From contig NZ_JALPZO010000116.1 of NCBI RefSeq assembly GCF_023507745.1, positions 1 to 51,323 on the forward strand: DNA of 51,323 bases. The letters are read 5' to 3'. The notes under the pieces were generated by a model. The model saw only the letters and a list, made by a program, of their open reading frames with translations, ran no database searches and was not told the origin of the DNA. Shown piece by piece: positions 1 to 10,004 of this stretch (position 1 is its first letter; every line of letters begins with the position of its first letter). The DNA comes from Vreelandella olivaria. Its GTDB lineage: Bacteria; Pseudomonadota; Gammaproteobacteria; Pseudomonadales; Halomonadaceae. A program made the position numbers and the translations under genes.

Positions 1-55
1 TCTCATCCACGCCGGGCAGTGTGATGGTGAAGTGCAGTCCCGTGCTGAGTGCCAT
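1..55 (-). CDS. Partial CDS, possible VgrG-type (type VI secretion spike) N-terminus
   Basis: Only the first 18 codons are in the window, reading leftward from an ATG at 55. They encode MALSTGLHFTITLPGVDE. A GGAGG ribosome binding site sits a few bases upstream. The pattern 'TGLxFTxTxxG' is how many VgrG/phage gpD-like spike proteins begin, a beta-strand at the start of the gp27-like domain. That would make it the tip of a type VI secretion needle. Eighteen residues cannot prove this, and another beta-rich protein would fit. Confidence 0.4.
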   Translation of the reverse strand, partial: MALSTGLHFTITLPGVDE

Positions 56-95
56 GCTCCCTCCTGGAATCATCAACTGTTAATGAGAAACAGTG

Positions 96-123
96 ATAAT
101 AACGAGCCAGGAGCGAAGCACAA
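96..123 (-). promoter_or_regulatory. Candidate sigma-70 promoter for the leftward edge gene
   Basis: On the minus strand a TTGTGC (-35 like) and a TATTAT (-10 like) are separated by 16 bases, about 40 bases upstream of the ATG at 55. No good sigma-54 -24/-12 pair was seen. The call rests on matching by eye. Confidence 0.35.
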
Positions 124-150
124 CCCCTTGAGGGCAGGTGTCAGCGATGT

Positions 151-200
151 CTTACAACAATGTAAGCGATATCGTACAAAATTTTAAGAAATAGCTTACA
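151..200. promoter_or_regulatory. Cluster of TGTAAG/CTTACA inverted motifs (possible operator)
   Basis: CTTACA (151-156) and TGTAAG (161-166) form an inverted repeat with a 4-base loop. TGTAAGC (161-167) also pairs as an inverted repeat with GCTTACA (194-200), and the palindrome CGATATCG (167-174) lies between. The cluster is AT-rich and upstream of both the edge-gene promoter candidate and the terminators of the small membrane gene. It could bind a dimeric regulator; no known consensus was recognised. The rest of 56-276 shows nothing gene-like. Confidence 0.35.
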
Positions 201-276
201 AATGGGTAGGAAAGAGCATGGTAGAGAGGTGGGTGAACGAATAGCAAGTACGGCGACAGCTGACAATATATTATGC

Positions 277-301
277 AAAAGGGCAGCCTGATTGACTGCC
301 C
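277..301 (-). terminator. Rho-independent terminator after the M48 operon
   Basis: GGGCAG (281-286) pairs with CTGCCC (296-301). Read leftward, the hairpin is followed by TTTTGC, which fits an intrinsic terminator for the small membrane protein gene. Confidence 0.6.
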
Positions 302-312
302 CTGTACGGTCG

Positions 313-330
313 CCCCTTCTTCAGAAGGGG
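313..330 (-). terminator. Tight hairpin directly after the stop codon
   Basis: CCCCTTCT (313-320) and AGAAGGGG (323-330) form a compact hairpin abutting the stop codon of the small membrane protein gene. With the hairpin at 277-301 it makes a tandem terminator. It has no T-run of its own. Confidence 0.4.
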
Positions 331-331
331 G

Positions 332-589
332 TTAGCGGCGTTTGGTATAGAATCCCACCATGCACATCACTAACCCCATGACGGAAAGCAACATGCCGCC
401 GTTTACCAGCAGTGGCGAGCGCTCAAGCCATGAAACAAACGGCTGCGGTGTGTCGCGACAGGCGCTTTCCAGGTAATCCCAGTGCCCGCCTTCCAACTGG
501 CAGGCACGTACATCGCCTAGTTCCCAGAAATAAACGCCCATCAGCACCAGGATGGGCAGAACCAGTAGCAACAAACCAAATCGGATCAT
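332..589 (-). CDS. Small two-helix membrane protein, unknown function
   Basis: This 85-residue protein has a hydrophobic segment at residues 3-22 and a second at about 62-80, ending in KRR. The short loop between them contains two cysteines (in VRACQLE and ESACRD), which could form a disulphide if exposed to the periplasm. It lies 22 bases downstream of the M48 protease gene on the same strand and is probably cotranscribed with it. I recognise no family; helping or anchoring the neighbouring lipoprotein protease is only a guess. Confidence 0.65.
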   Translation of the reverse strand: MIRFGLLLLVLPILVLMGVYFWELGDVRACQLEGGHWDYLESACRDTPQPFVSWLERSPLLVNGGMLLSVMGLVMCMVGFYTKRR

Positions 590-611
590 TCAAACCTCTG
601 GGTTAGGCCAC

Positions 612-1415
612 CTATGGGCGTGGACAGTCAGGCGTTTGGCCGCTATTACGTGCTTGTTCGTAGCTTGCCAGCGCTTGATCCATATTGGCTTGAAGGCCCT
701 CTATACGCTGCCCCTGGCTTGGGTGGGTAGACATCCAGGCGGGCGGCGCACCACCACCGGAAGCAGCCTGCATGTTTTCCCAAAGGGTAATGCTTTCACG
801 GGGGTCGAAGCCAGCCTGTGCCATTAGCTGAAGACCGATCGCATCGGCCTCACTTTCATGTCGGCGTGAAAACGGTAGCGCGATGCCGTATTCAGCGCCC
901 ATGCCCAGCACGCCCATTAGCTGTTGGCCGCCTGGAGTTTGCATACCGGATGTGCTGGAAAGGACGGATAAGCCCAGTGAGGTAGCGCTTTGAGTGGAAG
1001 CTCGCTCGTTAGCATGGTTGGCGAGCACGTGGCCTATTTCATGGCCAACCACAGACGCGAGCTGATTCTGGTTGGTGGCGATATCCAACATGCCGGTATT
1101 CACGCCCATGTAACCACCGGGGAGAGCGAAGGCATTGGGCTGCTCAGACTCGAATACACGAATTTGCCAGTCGAGGTTGCGCTGCTCGGAAGGCAGTACA
1201 TCAATAATGGCATCCGTAATACACTGAACGTAACGATGGCTTGCCTGATCAGCGCCAGGAACATCCTGCTGGTACTGAGCAAAGGCCTGCTGACCCATTT
1301 GGTTGAGCTGATCATTAGACAGCAGTAGCAGCTGCGAACGGCCAGTCGGGGAGGTGGAACATGCCGCGATTGAGGCACACAAAGCAGTTAGAGCCAAGGG
1401 TCGGAGCCAGCGCAT
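612..1415 (-). CDS. M48-family metalloprotease lipoprotein (LoiP/YcaL-like)
   Basis: A 267-residue zinc protease. The zinc motif HEIGH is at about residues 125-129, with the third-ligand region ESEAD near 187, as in M48 peptidases. The N-terminus is a lipoprotein signal with lipobox IAAC and the acylated cysteine at residue 19, so it is probably anchored in the outer membrane facing the periplasm. LoiP and YcaL of E. coli are small enzymes of this type that degrade misfolded outer-membrane proteins. The ATG at 1415 is preferred because AAGGAAAC precedes it and it starts directly at the signal peptide; an in-frame ATG 13 codons upstream is less likely. First gene of a two-gene unit. Confidence 0.85.
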   Translation of the reverse strand: MRWLRPLALTALCASIAACSTSPTGRSQLLLLSNDQLNQMGQQAFAQYQQDVPGADQASHRYVQCITDAIIDVLPSEQRNLDWQIRVFESEQPNAFALPGGYMGVNTGMLDIATNQNQLASVVGHEIGHVLANHANERASTQSATSLGLSVLSSTSGMQTPGGQQLMGVLGMGAEYGIALPFSRRHESEADAIGLQLMAQAGFDPRESITLWENMQAASGGGAPPAWMSTHPSQGQRIEGLQANMDQALASYEQARNSGQTPDCPRP

Positions 1416-1514
1416 AGACGGTTTCCTTATAGACGAGTAGGGATCCTTGCACACAAGATAACCACTGTCGGTGGTAAATCAACCCTCTTATCATAACGCA
1501 GTCTGAGAGCAACT

Positions 1515-2384
1515 ATGGATGCTGAATTAACCCAACGTTTAATGCGCCTGCTGGATCACGTTGACCACTGGCTGCCGTCAGTGCCGGTTCCAGTGGACTG
1601 GAACACTCATGTTGCCGCTATCTGGCAGCGGCACCCATTGGGTGGGCGGCTGTTACCTGTGCCGCCGCGCGATACAATGACACTGGATGATCTGCTCGGT
1701 ATTGAACGGCAAAAACTGGCCTTAATCGACAACACCCGCGCATTTTTACAAGGTCTGCCCGCCAACCATGCTTTGCTGTGGGGTTCCAGAGGAAGCGGCA
1801 AGTCATCGGTGATACGTGCACTGCTCAATTCGCTGAGCAGTGTGGGGTTAAGGTTGATTCAGGTGGACCGCCATGACCTCAGTAGCCTGCCAATGCTGGT
1901 TGAGCAACTGCGCAATGCGCCACACCGCTTTGTAGTGTACTGCGATGATCTCTCTTTTGAGGGGAACGATGATGCCTATAAAGCGCTTAAAAGCGTACTA
2001 GATGGTGCCTTAACCGGGCCGCCTGAGAATGTTTTGTTATATGCCACTTCTAATCGTCGCCATTTGCTACCTGAATCAATGGAAGACAACAGTGGTTCAC
2101 GACTGGTGGGCGATGAGCTGCATCATGGGGATGCGGTAGAGGAAAAGATCTCCCTCTCGGACCGGTTCGGCCTGTGGCTGGGGTTCCACCCCTTTAGTCA
2201 GGCAACCTACCTGGAGGTATGCGAACACTGGGTGACTCGCATTGGCGAACCGCAAGACTGGAATGACGCTACGAAAGCCGAAGCTGTTCGTTTTGCTACG
2301 CTAAGGGGCGGGCGCAGTGGCCGTACGGCATGGCAATTTGCAGCCCAGTGGGTGGGCCGCAAGCGGTTGCATGAGAAGGCTTAG
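1515..2384 (+). CDS. DUF815-family P-loop ATPase
   Basis: This 289-residue protein has a Walker A motif GSRGSGKSS near residues 90-98, a Walker B-like VVYCDDLSFE and a sensor-like LLYATSNRRHLL, the arrangement of the AAA-type DUF815 family. The segment LLGIERQKLALIDNT just before the P-loop is also typical. The family's function is unknown. It is transcribed divergently from the M48 protease and converges on a lipoprotein gene 14 bases away, so it is probably monocistronic. Confidence 0.85.
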   Translation: MDAELTQRLMRLLDHVDHWLPSVPVPVDWNTHVAAIWQRHPLGGRLLPVPPRDTMTLDDLLGIERQKLALIDNTRAFLQGLPANHALLWGSRGSGKSSVIRALLNSLSSVGLRLIQVDRHDLSSLPMLVEQLRNAPHRFVVYCDDLSFEGNDDAYKALKSVLDGALTGPPENVLLYATSNRRHLLPESMEDNSGSRLVGDELHHGDAVEEKISLSDRFGLWLGFHPFSQATYLEVCEHWVTRIGEPQDWNDATKAEAVRFATLRGGRSGRTAWQFAAQWVGRKRLHEKA

Positions 2385-2398
2385 TCGTTTAACAGGCG

Positions 2399-3013
2399 TT
2401 AGCGCTGGGGGATTAATTGACCATCGGCACCCACATTCAGGCGGATGGTCGGGGTCAGTAAGCCTGATGGCAGGGTCATGCCTAAGCCACGCAGATCGCC
2501 TGGAGTAATAGCCAGCTCACTGCCTGCAGGCAATTCGCCTTGTGACGCTAACTGGCTGGCAAGTTCCAGCATGGGTTGCATACGCTGAGTATCCGTAGCC
2601 AGGATGTCGAACGCGACAGGTAAACGTAACTTGGCATCATCCCCTGGCGTCAGCGTAACGTCCTGCTGGTACTGGCCTTGCACGGGGTCGACTCCTGGCA
2701 TATCCAGGGTCCAGCGAAACCCGGACATTTCCACGGCGGGCATGCCAGCAGGCAGCCCCAATCCCATCGCCAGTGTGGCTTGAACTGGCAGGGTACCTGC
2801 CCCAAGGCTGGAGGCTAGCAGGCTGGTCAGGTCGCTGGTATCAAGACCTGCTTGAAGGTCGTAAGGGCCAATACGGACCTCTTCAATACCCAGAGAGGTA
2901 ACGGCCAGTCGAAACGCAAACAAACCCGTTTGGGGCAGTGCAAGGCAGCCCGCCAGCAGGCTTGCCAGGACCAGTATGACGCATGTGCGCCAGCGGTTAA
3001 CGGCATTCAACAT
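2399..3013 (-). CDS. Hypothetical lipoprotein, possibly LEA14-like fold
   Basis: A 204-residue protein with a signal peptide and lipobox LAGC (Cys near residue 22). The mature part is short beta-strand-like segments rich in Leu, Gly and Pro, without catalytic motifs. The pattern recalls periplasmic LEA type 2-like lipoproteins, but I cannot assign a family. It is downstream of der, after der's terminator, and converges on the DUF815 gene. Confidence 0.7.
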   Translation of the reverse strand: MLNAVNRWRTCVILVLASLLAGCLALPQTGLFAFRLAVTSLGIEEVRIGPYDLQAGLDTSDLTSLLASSLGAGTLPVQATLAMGLGLPAGMPAVEMSGFRWTLDMPGVDPVQGQYQQDVTLTPGDDAKLRLPVAFDILATDTQRMQPMLELASQLASQGELPAGSELAITPGDLRGLGMTLPSGLLTPTIRLNVGADGQLIPQR

Positions 3014-3119
3014 AAGATTCCCTCCCAGGAAGGGCTAATAAGGTGGTGTTGAAAAGCGCGGCTATTTGAGTGCCAGCCCGTGCTGCTGTCAAGCAAATTT
3101 GTGGGCCATAGCCAAGCAT

Positions 3120-3152
3120 AAAAAACGCCTGCTGGAGAGTCCAGGCAGGCGT
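3120..3152 (-). terminator. Rho-independent terminator of the hisS/yfgM-bamB-der unit
   Basis: ACGCCTGC (3125-3132) pairs with GCAGGCGT (3145-3152), extended by TGGA/TCCA with one bulged base. On the minus strand it is followed by six T residues. It lies 22 bases beyond the der stop codon. Confidence 0.85.
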
Positions 3153-3173
3153 CTTACGTATCGATACTGGCTG

Positions 3174-4577
3174 TTAGCGCCGACTTTTACGTGCTTCTTT
3201 GGTACGGTTCAGCTCACGTTTTTTGGCTTTTTCTTTATCGCTGGCTCCCGCCATATGATCAAACGGGTTGTTGCCTGAGCGGAATTCGAAGCGTATCGGG
3301 GTACCTTGCACCTTTAACACTTTACGAAAGGTGTTGGTCAGGTAGCGGCGATAGGCTTCTGGCAGGGCTTCGGTCTGGTTACCATGGACAACGATAATAG
3401 GCGGGTTGCTGCCCCCCTGGTGTGCCATACGCAGCTTTATACGTCGCCCATGTACCATGGGAGGCGGGTGCTGGCTTACTGCATCCTGCAGTAGTGTGGT
3501 TAAGCGGTTGGTTGACCAGTGAGCATTGGCTGCGTTGAACGCGCGTTCAATCGATGGGTATAAATCGCCCACGGCCGTACCATGCAGCGCCGAGATAAAG
3601 TGCATCTCTGCATAGTCGGCAAAACCAAGGCGGCGTTTGATATCCGCGCGCATCTTCTCTTTGGCTTCGCTTTCCAGGCCATCCCACTTGTTGACTGCCA
3701 GCACCAGCGCACGTCCGGTGGTAAGCACGTAATCCAGCAGGTGCAAGTCCTGCTCTACCAAGCCACTGCGCGCATCCAGCACCATTACCGCTACGTGGCA
3801 CTCTTTAATAGCGTCGAGAGTTTTGATAATTGAGAATTTCTCGGCAATTTCGCTGACATTTTTCCGGCGCCGAATGCCTGCGGTGTCAACCAGGACATAT
3901 GGTTTGCCACGTCGCTCAAAGGGGATCTCTATGGCATCACGTGTTGTGCCGGCCTCATCGAACACCACAACGCGCTCTTCACCCAGTAGCCGATTGACCA
4001 GTGTGGACTTGCCCACGTTGGGGCGGCCAATGACGCCAATGCGGATGCCTTTTGTGCCCGTATCGGCCGGAATGCTGGGGTCACGTTCTGGAAATGGTTC
4101 CAGCACGGTGTCAATCAACAGTGAAACATTGCGGCCATGAGCAGCGGCGATGGGCCATGGATCGCCAAGCCCGAGAGACCAGAAGTCGGCCATTGCCGAA
4201 TGCTCTTCCAGGCCATCGGTTTTGTTGACGACCAGCCATGTTTTTTTCTGGTTGACGCGCAGGTGATTGGCGATTGCCTCATCGGCAACATTGAGTCCAG
4301 CTCGTGCGTCCACCAGGAACAGTACGATATCGGCTTCATCAATAGCGGCCAGGGATTGTTCGGCCATAGCCGCATCAATCCCTTCTTCATCACCACTGAT
4401 ACCGCCGGTATCGATGACCGTGTACGTTTTACCCCCCAGCATGCCATTGCCATATTTACGGTCACGGGTAAGGCCGGGAAAGTCGGCCACGAGGGCATCA
4501 CGCGAACGCGTCAGGCGGTTAAACAGCGTCGATTTACCCACATTGGGTCGACCGACTAAAGCAATGACGGGTGTCAT
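3174..4577 (-). CDS. der: Ribosome-assembly GTPase Der (EngA)
   Basis: A 467-residue GTPase with two tandem G domains, each opening with GRPNVGKST (about residues 8-16 and 185), switch motifs DTGG and DTAG, and NKxD motifs (NKTD, NKWD). A C-terminal KH-like domain and a basic tail ([16 protein letters not shown]) follow. Der acts in maturation of the 50S subunit and is essential in E. coli. The start codon overlaps the bamB stop as ATGA, so translation is coupled. Length and domain order are standard. Confidence 0.98.
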   Translation of the reverse strand: MTPVIALVGRPNVGKSTLFNRLTRSRDALVADFPGLTRDRKYGNGMLGGKTYTVIDTGGISGDEEGIDAAMAEQSLAAIDEADIVLFLVDARAGLNVADEAIANHLRVNQKKTWLVVNKTDGLEEHSAMADFWSLGLGDPWPIAAAHGRNVSLLIDTVLEPFPERDPSIPADTGTKGIRIGVIGRPNVGKSTLVNRLLGEERVVVFDEAGTTRDAIEIPFERRGKPYVLVDTAGIRRRKNVSEIAEKFSIIKTLDAIKECHVAVMVLDARSGLVEQDLHLLDYVLTTGRALVLAVNKWDGLESEAKEKMRADIKRRLGFADYAEMHFISALHGTAVGDLYPSIERAFNAANAHWSTNRLTTLLQDAVSQHPPPMVHGRRIKLRMAHQGGSNPPIIVVHGNQTEALPEAYRRYLTNTFRKVLKVQGTPIRFEFRSGNNPFDHMAGASDKEKAKKRELNRTKEARKSRR

Positions 4578-5758
4578 GGAGTTACTTCCAGGGTTTCCAG
4601 GCGGCCATTATTGGCCTGGACATGAATGGTGCTGCCTTCTGTGACCGGGCGCACGCTGATACCCGAGCGGTGAACACGTGTGCGTCCAACCAGATTACCT
4701 TCGCGGGCGTCAATCAGATGAACGTAGCCCTCAAAGTCACCGAATACCAGGCGGCCATCAGCAAAGGCCGGGGCGGTTAGCCAGCGATCTTCCAGGTCGT
4801 CATTGCGCCAGATTTCCTGGCCGTTGCTGGCATCAAGCGCCACTACATGGCTATCGTCGGTAACGACGAACAGTAAGTCGCCTACCAGAATGGGAGTGTG
4901 GCGGCTGGAAAGATTGCTTTCCCACAGAACGCCACCACGGGTGGCTTCAAGCGCAACAACACGGCCGTTATAGCTGGTTACAAACAGCCTCCCATCCGGG
5001 GTTACGATAGGCTGACCGGACAGATCCACCAGACGCTCCACTTCGCTACGACCGCGTGGGTTTGCAATTTGCATATCCCACAGCACTTGCCCATTGCGGT
5101 TATCCAGGGTGGCTAACCGGCCGTTGGCAAAGCCGACAAAGGTGACGGGATCAATCGCCATCGGTGTGCCCGTACCCCGTAGTGTCAGTGATGGTTGAGA
5201 GCTGGTGTATACCCAGAGCTCTTCACCACTGGCGCGATCCAGCGCGGTTACCTGGCCGTCAATGCTCTGAACCAGCAGCAGTTGTTGATTAGCCTGTGGG
5301 GCCGCCAGCACTTCGCTGGAGACACGTGAGCGCCAGACCACGCTGCCGTCACGCTGGTCAAGGGCAATCACTTCACCGTTTTGGGTGCCCAGATATACGT
5401 GGCCAGCAATGGCATTGAGTGCACTGGAAATGGGGGTGTCCAGTTGGACTTGCCAGTCACGTTCGCCAGTGTCGGCATCTAACGCCATCACCAGGCCTGT
5501 GGCATCAGCAGCGAAGACGGTATCGCCTTCACGCGCAGGGGCGATGGGGTAACGGGCACGACCCAGGCCGTCGCCGACATTGCGGCGCCATACGTTGTCC
5601 AGCGACGAGGTTTCCTCAAAGCTGTGCAGTTCTTTGGGGGTGTACGCTGGTTCGCCCTTACTGGCACAGCCTGCCAATAACGCTACCGCGACCGCGCCCA
5701 GGGTGATGCGTAAAAGCTGTTTGGACAATAGCTGTTTGGTTAGGCTGGTCGTCATCAT
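4574..5758 (-). CDS. bamB: Outer-membrane assembly lipoprotein BamB
   Basis: This 394-residue beta-propeller lipoprotein is part of the BAM complex that inserts outer-membrane proteins. The lipobox LLAGC is near residue 31. The mature protein carries repeated PQQ-type blades, for example [16 protein letters not shown] and GSVVWRS. It overlaps yfgM upstream and der downstream by four bases each (ATGA), a tightly coupled order common in gammaproteobacteria. Two adjacent ATGs are possible starts; the upstream one is given. Confidence 0.97.
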   Translation of the reverse strand: MMTTSLTKQLLSKQLLRITLGAVAVALLAGCASKGEPAYTPKELHSFEETSSLDNVWRRNVGDGLGRARYPIAPAREGDTVFAADATGLVMALDADTGERDWQVQLDTPISSALNAIAGHVYLGTQNGEVIALDQRDGSVVWRSRVSSEVLAAPQANQQLLLVQSIDGQVTALDRASGEELWVYTSSQPSLTLRGTGTPMAIDPVTFVGFANGRLATLDNRNGQVLWDMQIANPRGRSEVERLVDLSGQPIVTPDGRLFVTSYNGRVVALEATRGGVLWESNLSSRHTPILVGDLLFVVTDDSHVVALDASNGQEIWRNDDLEDRWLTAPAFADGRLVFGDFEGYVHLIDAREGNLVGRTRVHRSGISVRPVTEGSTIHVQANNGRLETLEVTP

Positions 5759-6414
5759 TGTGTCGCCTCCTCGGCGCCGAGATCATCAAGCTTTAACTGT
5801 ACGCCGTAAAGCGGCTGATTCCGATGTTGGGCCAGCTCCAGTGCGGTTTGCCAAGCCTCGCGTGCTTGCTCTGTTTCACCCAACGCTGCGTAAGCGTCGC
5901 CTCGTATATCGGCCTGCTGGGCAGCGAGCGAGTCGGTAATCGGCTCATCAAGCAGGTTCAGCGCAACATCAGGATTACCGTCGGCTACCTCGATACGTGC
6001 CAGGCGTAGCCAGGCCAGACTTTGCACATAACGGCGTGAGGAGTTATTGGTAACCTGCTCAAGGGCGCTTTTGGCATCTGCCAAATTTCCCTGCTGAACG
6101 GCAAGACGGGCATCCAGTAACAGTGCCAGCTCAGCATAGAGTGTCCTGCCATAGTCGTCGTTAATTTCGCTAATCAACTCTCTTGCGTTGGCAAGTTGGT
6201 CTTCATTCAGGGCATTGCCAGCGGTCATATTCACTAACTGCTGATAACGCACGGAGGCTGCTTCGGACTGGCCCTCCTGGTAGTTCTGCCAGGCGTTCCA
6301 GCCAAAGACCCCCGCCGCAGCGAGAACAGCGCCTGCAATTAGCGAAGTTCCGTTCTCTTTCCACCAGCGTTTAACGACATCCAGCTGCTCTTCTTCGCTT
6401 CTTAGATCCGCCAC
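5755..6414 (-). CDS. yfgM: YfgM-family ancillary translocon subunit (TPR)
   Basis: A 219-residue protein with one N-terminal transmembrane segment (about residues 21-41), a short cytosolic N-terminus (MADLRSEEEQLDVVKRWW) and periplasmic TPR helices ending in TALELAQ. In E. coli YfgM associates with SecYEG and the chaperone PpiD. The start codon is GTG at 6414, supported by a strong AGGAGG just upstream. It is coupled to bamB by a four-base overlap. Confidence 0.93.
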   Translation of the reverse strand: MADLRSEEEQLDVVKRWWKENGTSLIAGAVLAAAGVFGWNAWQNYQEGQSEAASVRYQQLVNMTAGNALNEDQLANARELISEINDDYGRTLYAELALLLDARLAVQQGNLADAKSALEQVTNNSSRRYVQSLAWLRLARIEVADGNPDVALNLLDEPITDSLAAQQADIRGDAYAALGETEQAREAWQTALELAQHRNQPLYGVQLKLDDLGAEEATQ

Positions 6415-6502
6415 GGGCGGCCTCCTGTTCTATTGGCTTAGCCACTTGGGCGGCTAGCAAGTATTCATCTGCCAAAAAAGCGCAGTCGGTTTGGCAGTAA
6501 TA

Positions 6503-7798
6503 TTAATGGGAAACTAAGTTGTGAAGTGTCGCGGCAAGGTCAGTTTGGGCCACTTGCTGTTGTTCGCGCTCTTCACGTAAAAACTTGAGTGTTGCCGCGT
6601 TGTTCGCCAACTCATCTTCGCCCAGCAGAACGGCAATGGGCGCATTGCTTTTATCCGCTTTCTTCATGCGGCTTTTGAAACTGCCGCCACCGCAGTGTAG
6701 CTGTAACCGCAGTGTGGGCAGTTCGTTGCGAAGCTGCTCAGCCAGGGTCAGAGCTGCCACGGTGGCACTGTCGTCCATCGGTAGCAGATAAACATCACAA
6801 CCACCCAGGGCTTCGTCGGGCACCAGATTGAGCGTTTCCAACAGCAGCACAAGACGCTCAATGCCCATGGCGAAGCCAACGGCAGGCGTAGGTTTGCCGC
6901 CCAGCTGTTCAACCAGGCCATCGTAGCGTCCACCTGCGCAGATGGTGCCCTGGCTGCCCAGCGCGGTAGTCGTCCACTCAAATACCGTGCGGCAGTAGTA
7001 ATCCAGCCCACGCACCAAACGCGGGTTAATCACATATTGGATACCTGCGGCATCCAGCATGGCTTTCAACTGTTCGAAGTGTTCCCGGGAATCGTCGTCC
7101 AGGTGATCCATTAGCTGGGGTGCACTGTCGAGCATGGTGGCCATTGCCGGGTTCTTGGAATCGAGAATCCTGAGTGGGTTGCTGGTCAGGCGCCGCTGGG
7201 AATCTTCGTCCAGGATATCGCGATGCTGCTCAAAATAAGCCACCAGTTTATCGCGGTAGGCCGCGCGTGCTTCACTCGAACCCAGTGAGTTCAGTTCCAG
7301 CGTTACGTGATCCAGAAGGCCTAGCTCTTTCCACAAGCGGGCAGAGAGCAAAATGACTTCGGCATCAATATCCGGGCCGTCAAAGCCGTAGGTTTCAACC
7401 CCCACCTGGTGGAATTGGCGGTAGCGGCCTTTTTGCGGGCGCTCATGGCGAAACATGGGGCCTTGATACCACAACCGCTGGGTTTGGTTATGTAGCAGGC
7501 CGTGTTCCATTGCTGCCCGCACGCAGCTGGCTGTGCCCTCTGGGCGCAGTGTCAGGCTGTCACCATTACGATCATCGAAGGTATACATCTCTTTTTCGAC
7601 GATATCGGTGACTTCACCAATCGAGCGGGCGAACAGTGCCGTTTGTTCAACAATCGGCGTGCGAATTTCATCAAAGCCATAGCGATGCATCAACTGGCGT
7701 ACTTTGGCCTCAAAAAATTGCCAGCGGGGGCTCTCGCTGGGCAGTAGGTCGTTCATACCACGGATTGCTTGAATCTTTTTTGCGGCGGACTTGCTCAA
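6503..7798 (-). CDS. hisS: Histidyl-tRNA synthetase
   Basis: A 431-residue class II aminoacyl-tRNA synthetase. Motif 2 region ([16 protein letters not shown]), the histidine-specific [15 protein letters not shown] and motif 3 ([11 protein letters not shown]) are all present, followed by the C-terminal anticodon-binding domain. It charges tRNA-His. It lies 88 bases upstream of yfgM and 86 bases downstream of ispG on the same strand, the usual order. An SD-like AAGGAG precedes the ATG. Confidence 0.98.
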   Translation of the reverse strand: MSKSAAKKIQAIRGMNDLLPSESPRWQFFEAKVRQLMHRYGFDEIRTPIVEQTALFARSIGEVTDIVEKEMYTFDDRNGDSLTLRPEGTASCVRAAMEHGLLHNQTQRLWYQGPMFRHERPQKGRYRQFHQVGVETYGFDGPDIDAEVILLSARLWKELGLLDHVTLELNSLGSSEARAAYRDKLVAYFEQHRDILDEDSQRRLTSNPLRILDSKNPAMATMLDSAPQLMDHLDDDSREHFEQLKAMLDAAGIQYVINPRLVRGLDYYCRTVFEWTTTALGSQGTICAGGRYDGLVEQLGGKPTPAVGFAMGIERLVLLLETLNLVPDEALGGCDVYLLPMDDSATVAALTLAEQLRNELPTLRLQLHCGGGSFKSRMKKADKSNAPIAVLLGEDELANNAATLKFLREEREQQQVAQTDLAATLHNLVSH

Positions 7799-7884
7799 TG
7801 AAAACTCCTTGTATGGGAGACAGCGCTGGCGGCAGGCTGAATGGATAAATGCTGCACGTTCAGGCTGGGCAATCTGGCTCGGCG

Positions 7885-9012
7885 TTAAACGCTGCGAGCA
7901 ATCATATCGTTTTCCTGCTGCTGTTTTTGACGTACTTTCTCGCGGATCAGCTTTTCGAGGTCATCCACCAAATGGTCGTTGCGCAGCTTGCTGGCGGGTT
8001 TGCCATCGATATACACCAAGTTGGCAGGGGAGCCACCGGTAAGGCCAATATCGGTCTCTTTTGCCTCGCCCGGGCCGTTGACGACACAGCCAATTACTGA
8101 GACGTCCAGCGGTGTCATCACATCTTCCAGGCGCTCTTCGAGCTGATTCATGGTGCTGATAACGTCAAAGTTTTGCCGCGAGCAGCTTGGGCATGCAATG
8201 AAGTTGATGCCTTTGGCGCGTAACTTCAGACTTTTCAGCATGTCAAAGCCGACTTTTACCTCTTCCACCGGGTCGGCGGCGAGGGAAACGCGGATTGTAT
8301 CGCCTATTCCATCCATGAGCAGCATGCCAAGCCCGATGGAAGACTTAACCGTACCTGAACGCAACCCGCCTGCTTCGGTAATACCCAGGTGCAGGGGCTG
8401 TTCAATGCGAGAGGCCAGATCGCGGTAGGCGGCGACCGCCATAAAGACATCCGAAGCCTTTACACTGACCTTGAACTCTGGGAAGTCCAGGCGATCCAGG
8501 TAGTCAATATGGCGCATGGCGGACTCCACCAGTGCTGCGGGAGTTGGCTCGCCATATTTTTTCTGGAGGTCTTTTTCCAGCGAGCCAGCATTGACACCGA
8601 TACGAATGGGAATGCCGTGGTCTCGAGCGGCGCTAACCACTGCCCGAACCCGGTCTTCACGACCTATATTGCCGGGGTTGATGCGCAGGCAGTCAACGCC
8701 CAGTTCAGCAACCCGCAAGGCGATTTTGTAATCAAAATGGATGTCTGCAACCAGCGGAACATTCACCCGTTTTTTTATCTGACCAAAGGTTTCGGCGGCA
8801 TCCATATCGGGCACCGAGACGCGCACGATATCGGCACCGGCCTTTTCCAACTGCTGAATTTGAGCCACCGTGGCGGCTACATCCAGTGTGTTGGTATTGG
8901 TCATGCTTTGAACAGCGATCGGCGCATCGCCACCTACGGCTACATTGCCAACATGAATCTGGCGAGACGGGCGGCGTTTAATTGGGGAAGGGGCGTGCAT
9001 AAGATGAGTCAT
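7885..9012 (-). CDS. ispG: 4-hydroxy-3-methylbut-2-enyl diphosphate synthase IspG
   Basis: This 375-residue [4Fe-4S] enzyme makes HMBPP in the MEP isoprenoid pathway. The N-terminal TIM-barrel contains VQSMTNTNT and [11 protein letters not shown]. The C-terminal cluster-binding cysteines lie in [10 protein letters not shown] and [11 protein letters not shown]. It overlaps rodZ by four bases (ATGA). As a [4Fe-4S] protein it depends on whatever scaffold replaces the missing IscU of the nearby isc operon. Confidence 0.98.
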   Translation of the reverse strand: MTHLMHAPSPIKRRPSRQIHVGNVAVGGDAPIAVQSMTNTNTLDVAATVAQIQQLEKAGADIVRVSVPDMDAAETFGQIKKRVNVPLVADIHFDYKIALRVAELGVDCLRINPGNIGREDRVRAVVSAARDHGIPIRIGVNAGSLEKDLQKKYGEPTPAALVESAMRHIDYLDRLDFPEFKVSVKASDVFMAVAAYRDLASRIEQPLHLGITEAGGLRSGTVKSSIGLGMLLMDGIGDTIRVSLAADPVEEVKVGFDMLKSLKLRAKGINFIACPSCSRQNFDVISTMNQLEERLEDVMTPLDVSVIGCVVNGPGEAKETDIGLTGGSPANLVYIDGKPASKLRNDHLVDDLEKLIREKVRQKQQQENDMIARSV

Positions 9013-9974
9013 TCTCCCAGAGTAAAGCGGGCAACATTGTTAGCGCCTGCGCGTTGGGGCAGGTTAACTACCTCGCCCTGATAGCGCAGTTCCACGCCGG
9101 TGGCATTACCGATAGTTAAGCGAAAGGGCGGCTCACCCTCCACTGAGGCGGTGGTGCCTGGCGTTTGCAGGCCGACAAACACTCTCTGGTTGCTGGCATC
9201 AAAGATTTCTGTCCAGGACTGCTCATTAAAGGTCAGTTCCAGCGTGTTCGCATCTGCTGTTGATGCAGTCTCTGGTTCCGGCTCCGGCTCTTCTTCTTGG
9301 GTAGCTGATGCGCTGCCAGCCAGTATGGCGGACTCAGTTGCTTCTTCCGTGAGCGCTGCGGGTCCGGTCTCTGTGCTGGCGGCTGTGGCGCTGCCTTCTG
9401 TAGCCTCTCTGAATGGCTCCGCTGCGATGTCATCAGGTGTTTGAGCAGTAGAGGCGGGTGCTGGCTCAACGACGGGGGTCGGCTCTGGCTCTATTGTGGC
9501 GTTGAAGTCTCCCTCTTCTTCCATGGTGGGGGTGGCGCCCATGCTGGGGGGCTCGCTACCACCACGGCTTTGCCACCACATGACGGTGACGGCAATCAGG
9601 CCAACGATAACCAATAAGGTCACCAGTTTGAACAGCCATGCGCCTACCTTGGAAGGTGGTCGGGTGACCGCGACAGGAGTGACTTTTCTCTCTGCATCGG
9701 CGACACCATGGTGCTCCTGGTAGGCATCCAGTATCAAATGATCATCCATGCCCAAATACTTGGCATAGGCACGCAGATAGCCGCGTCGGTAGGCGGTAAC
9801 AGGTATTTCATCGTAATTATCTTTCTCTAATCCATCTATTACCGCAGGGCGAAGGTTGAGCGCGCGTGCGGCGTCTCCAAGTGGTACCCCCAATGCTTCG
9901 CGCTGGCGCGAGAGCAGCTCACCAGGAGTGGCAGTGTGTGAGGTAATACTATCTTGTGACTGTATCTCGCTCAT
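9009..9974 (-). CDS. rodZ: Cytoskeletal membrane protein RodZ
   Basis: A 321-residue protein with a cytoplasmic HTH_25 domain at about residues 15-85 ([20 protein letters not shown]), one transmembrane helix near 115-135, a low-complexity Pro/Glu/Thr/Ala periplasmic linker, and a C-terminal beta-domain (DUF4115-like, [13 protein letters not shown]). RodZ links MreB to the elongasome and sets rod shape. The order pilW-rodZ-ispG is conserved. Confidence 0.95.
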   Translation of the reverse strand: MSEIQSQDSITSHTATPGELLSRQREALGVPLGDAARALNLRPAVIDGLEKDNYDEIPVTAYRRGYLRAYAKYLGMDDHLILDAYQEHHGVADAERKVTPVAVTRPPSKVGAWLFKLVTLLVIVGLIAVTVMWWQSRGGSEPPSMGATPTMEEEGDFNATIEPEPTPVVEPAPASTAQTPDDIAAEPFREATEGSATAASTETGPAALTEEATESAILAGSASATQEEEPEPEPETASTADANTLELTFNEQSWTEIFDASNQRVFVGLQTPGTTASVEGEPPFRLTIGNATGVELRYQGEVVNLPQRAGANNVARFTLGE

Positions 9975-10004
9975 GGCTGAGCATCCTTCAATAAAAATAG
10001 GTGA

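Noticed and set aside
9233..9723. Low-complexity Ser/Ala/Pro-rich reading frames opposite rodZ
   Set aside because: They are shadows of the repetitive RodZ linker, with no ribosome binding site or recognisable domain.
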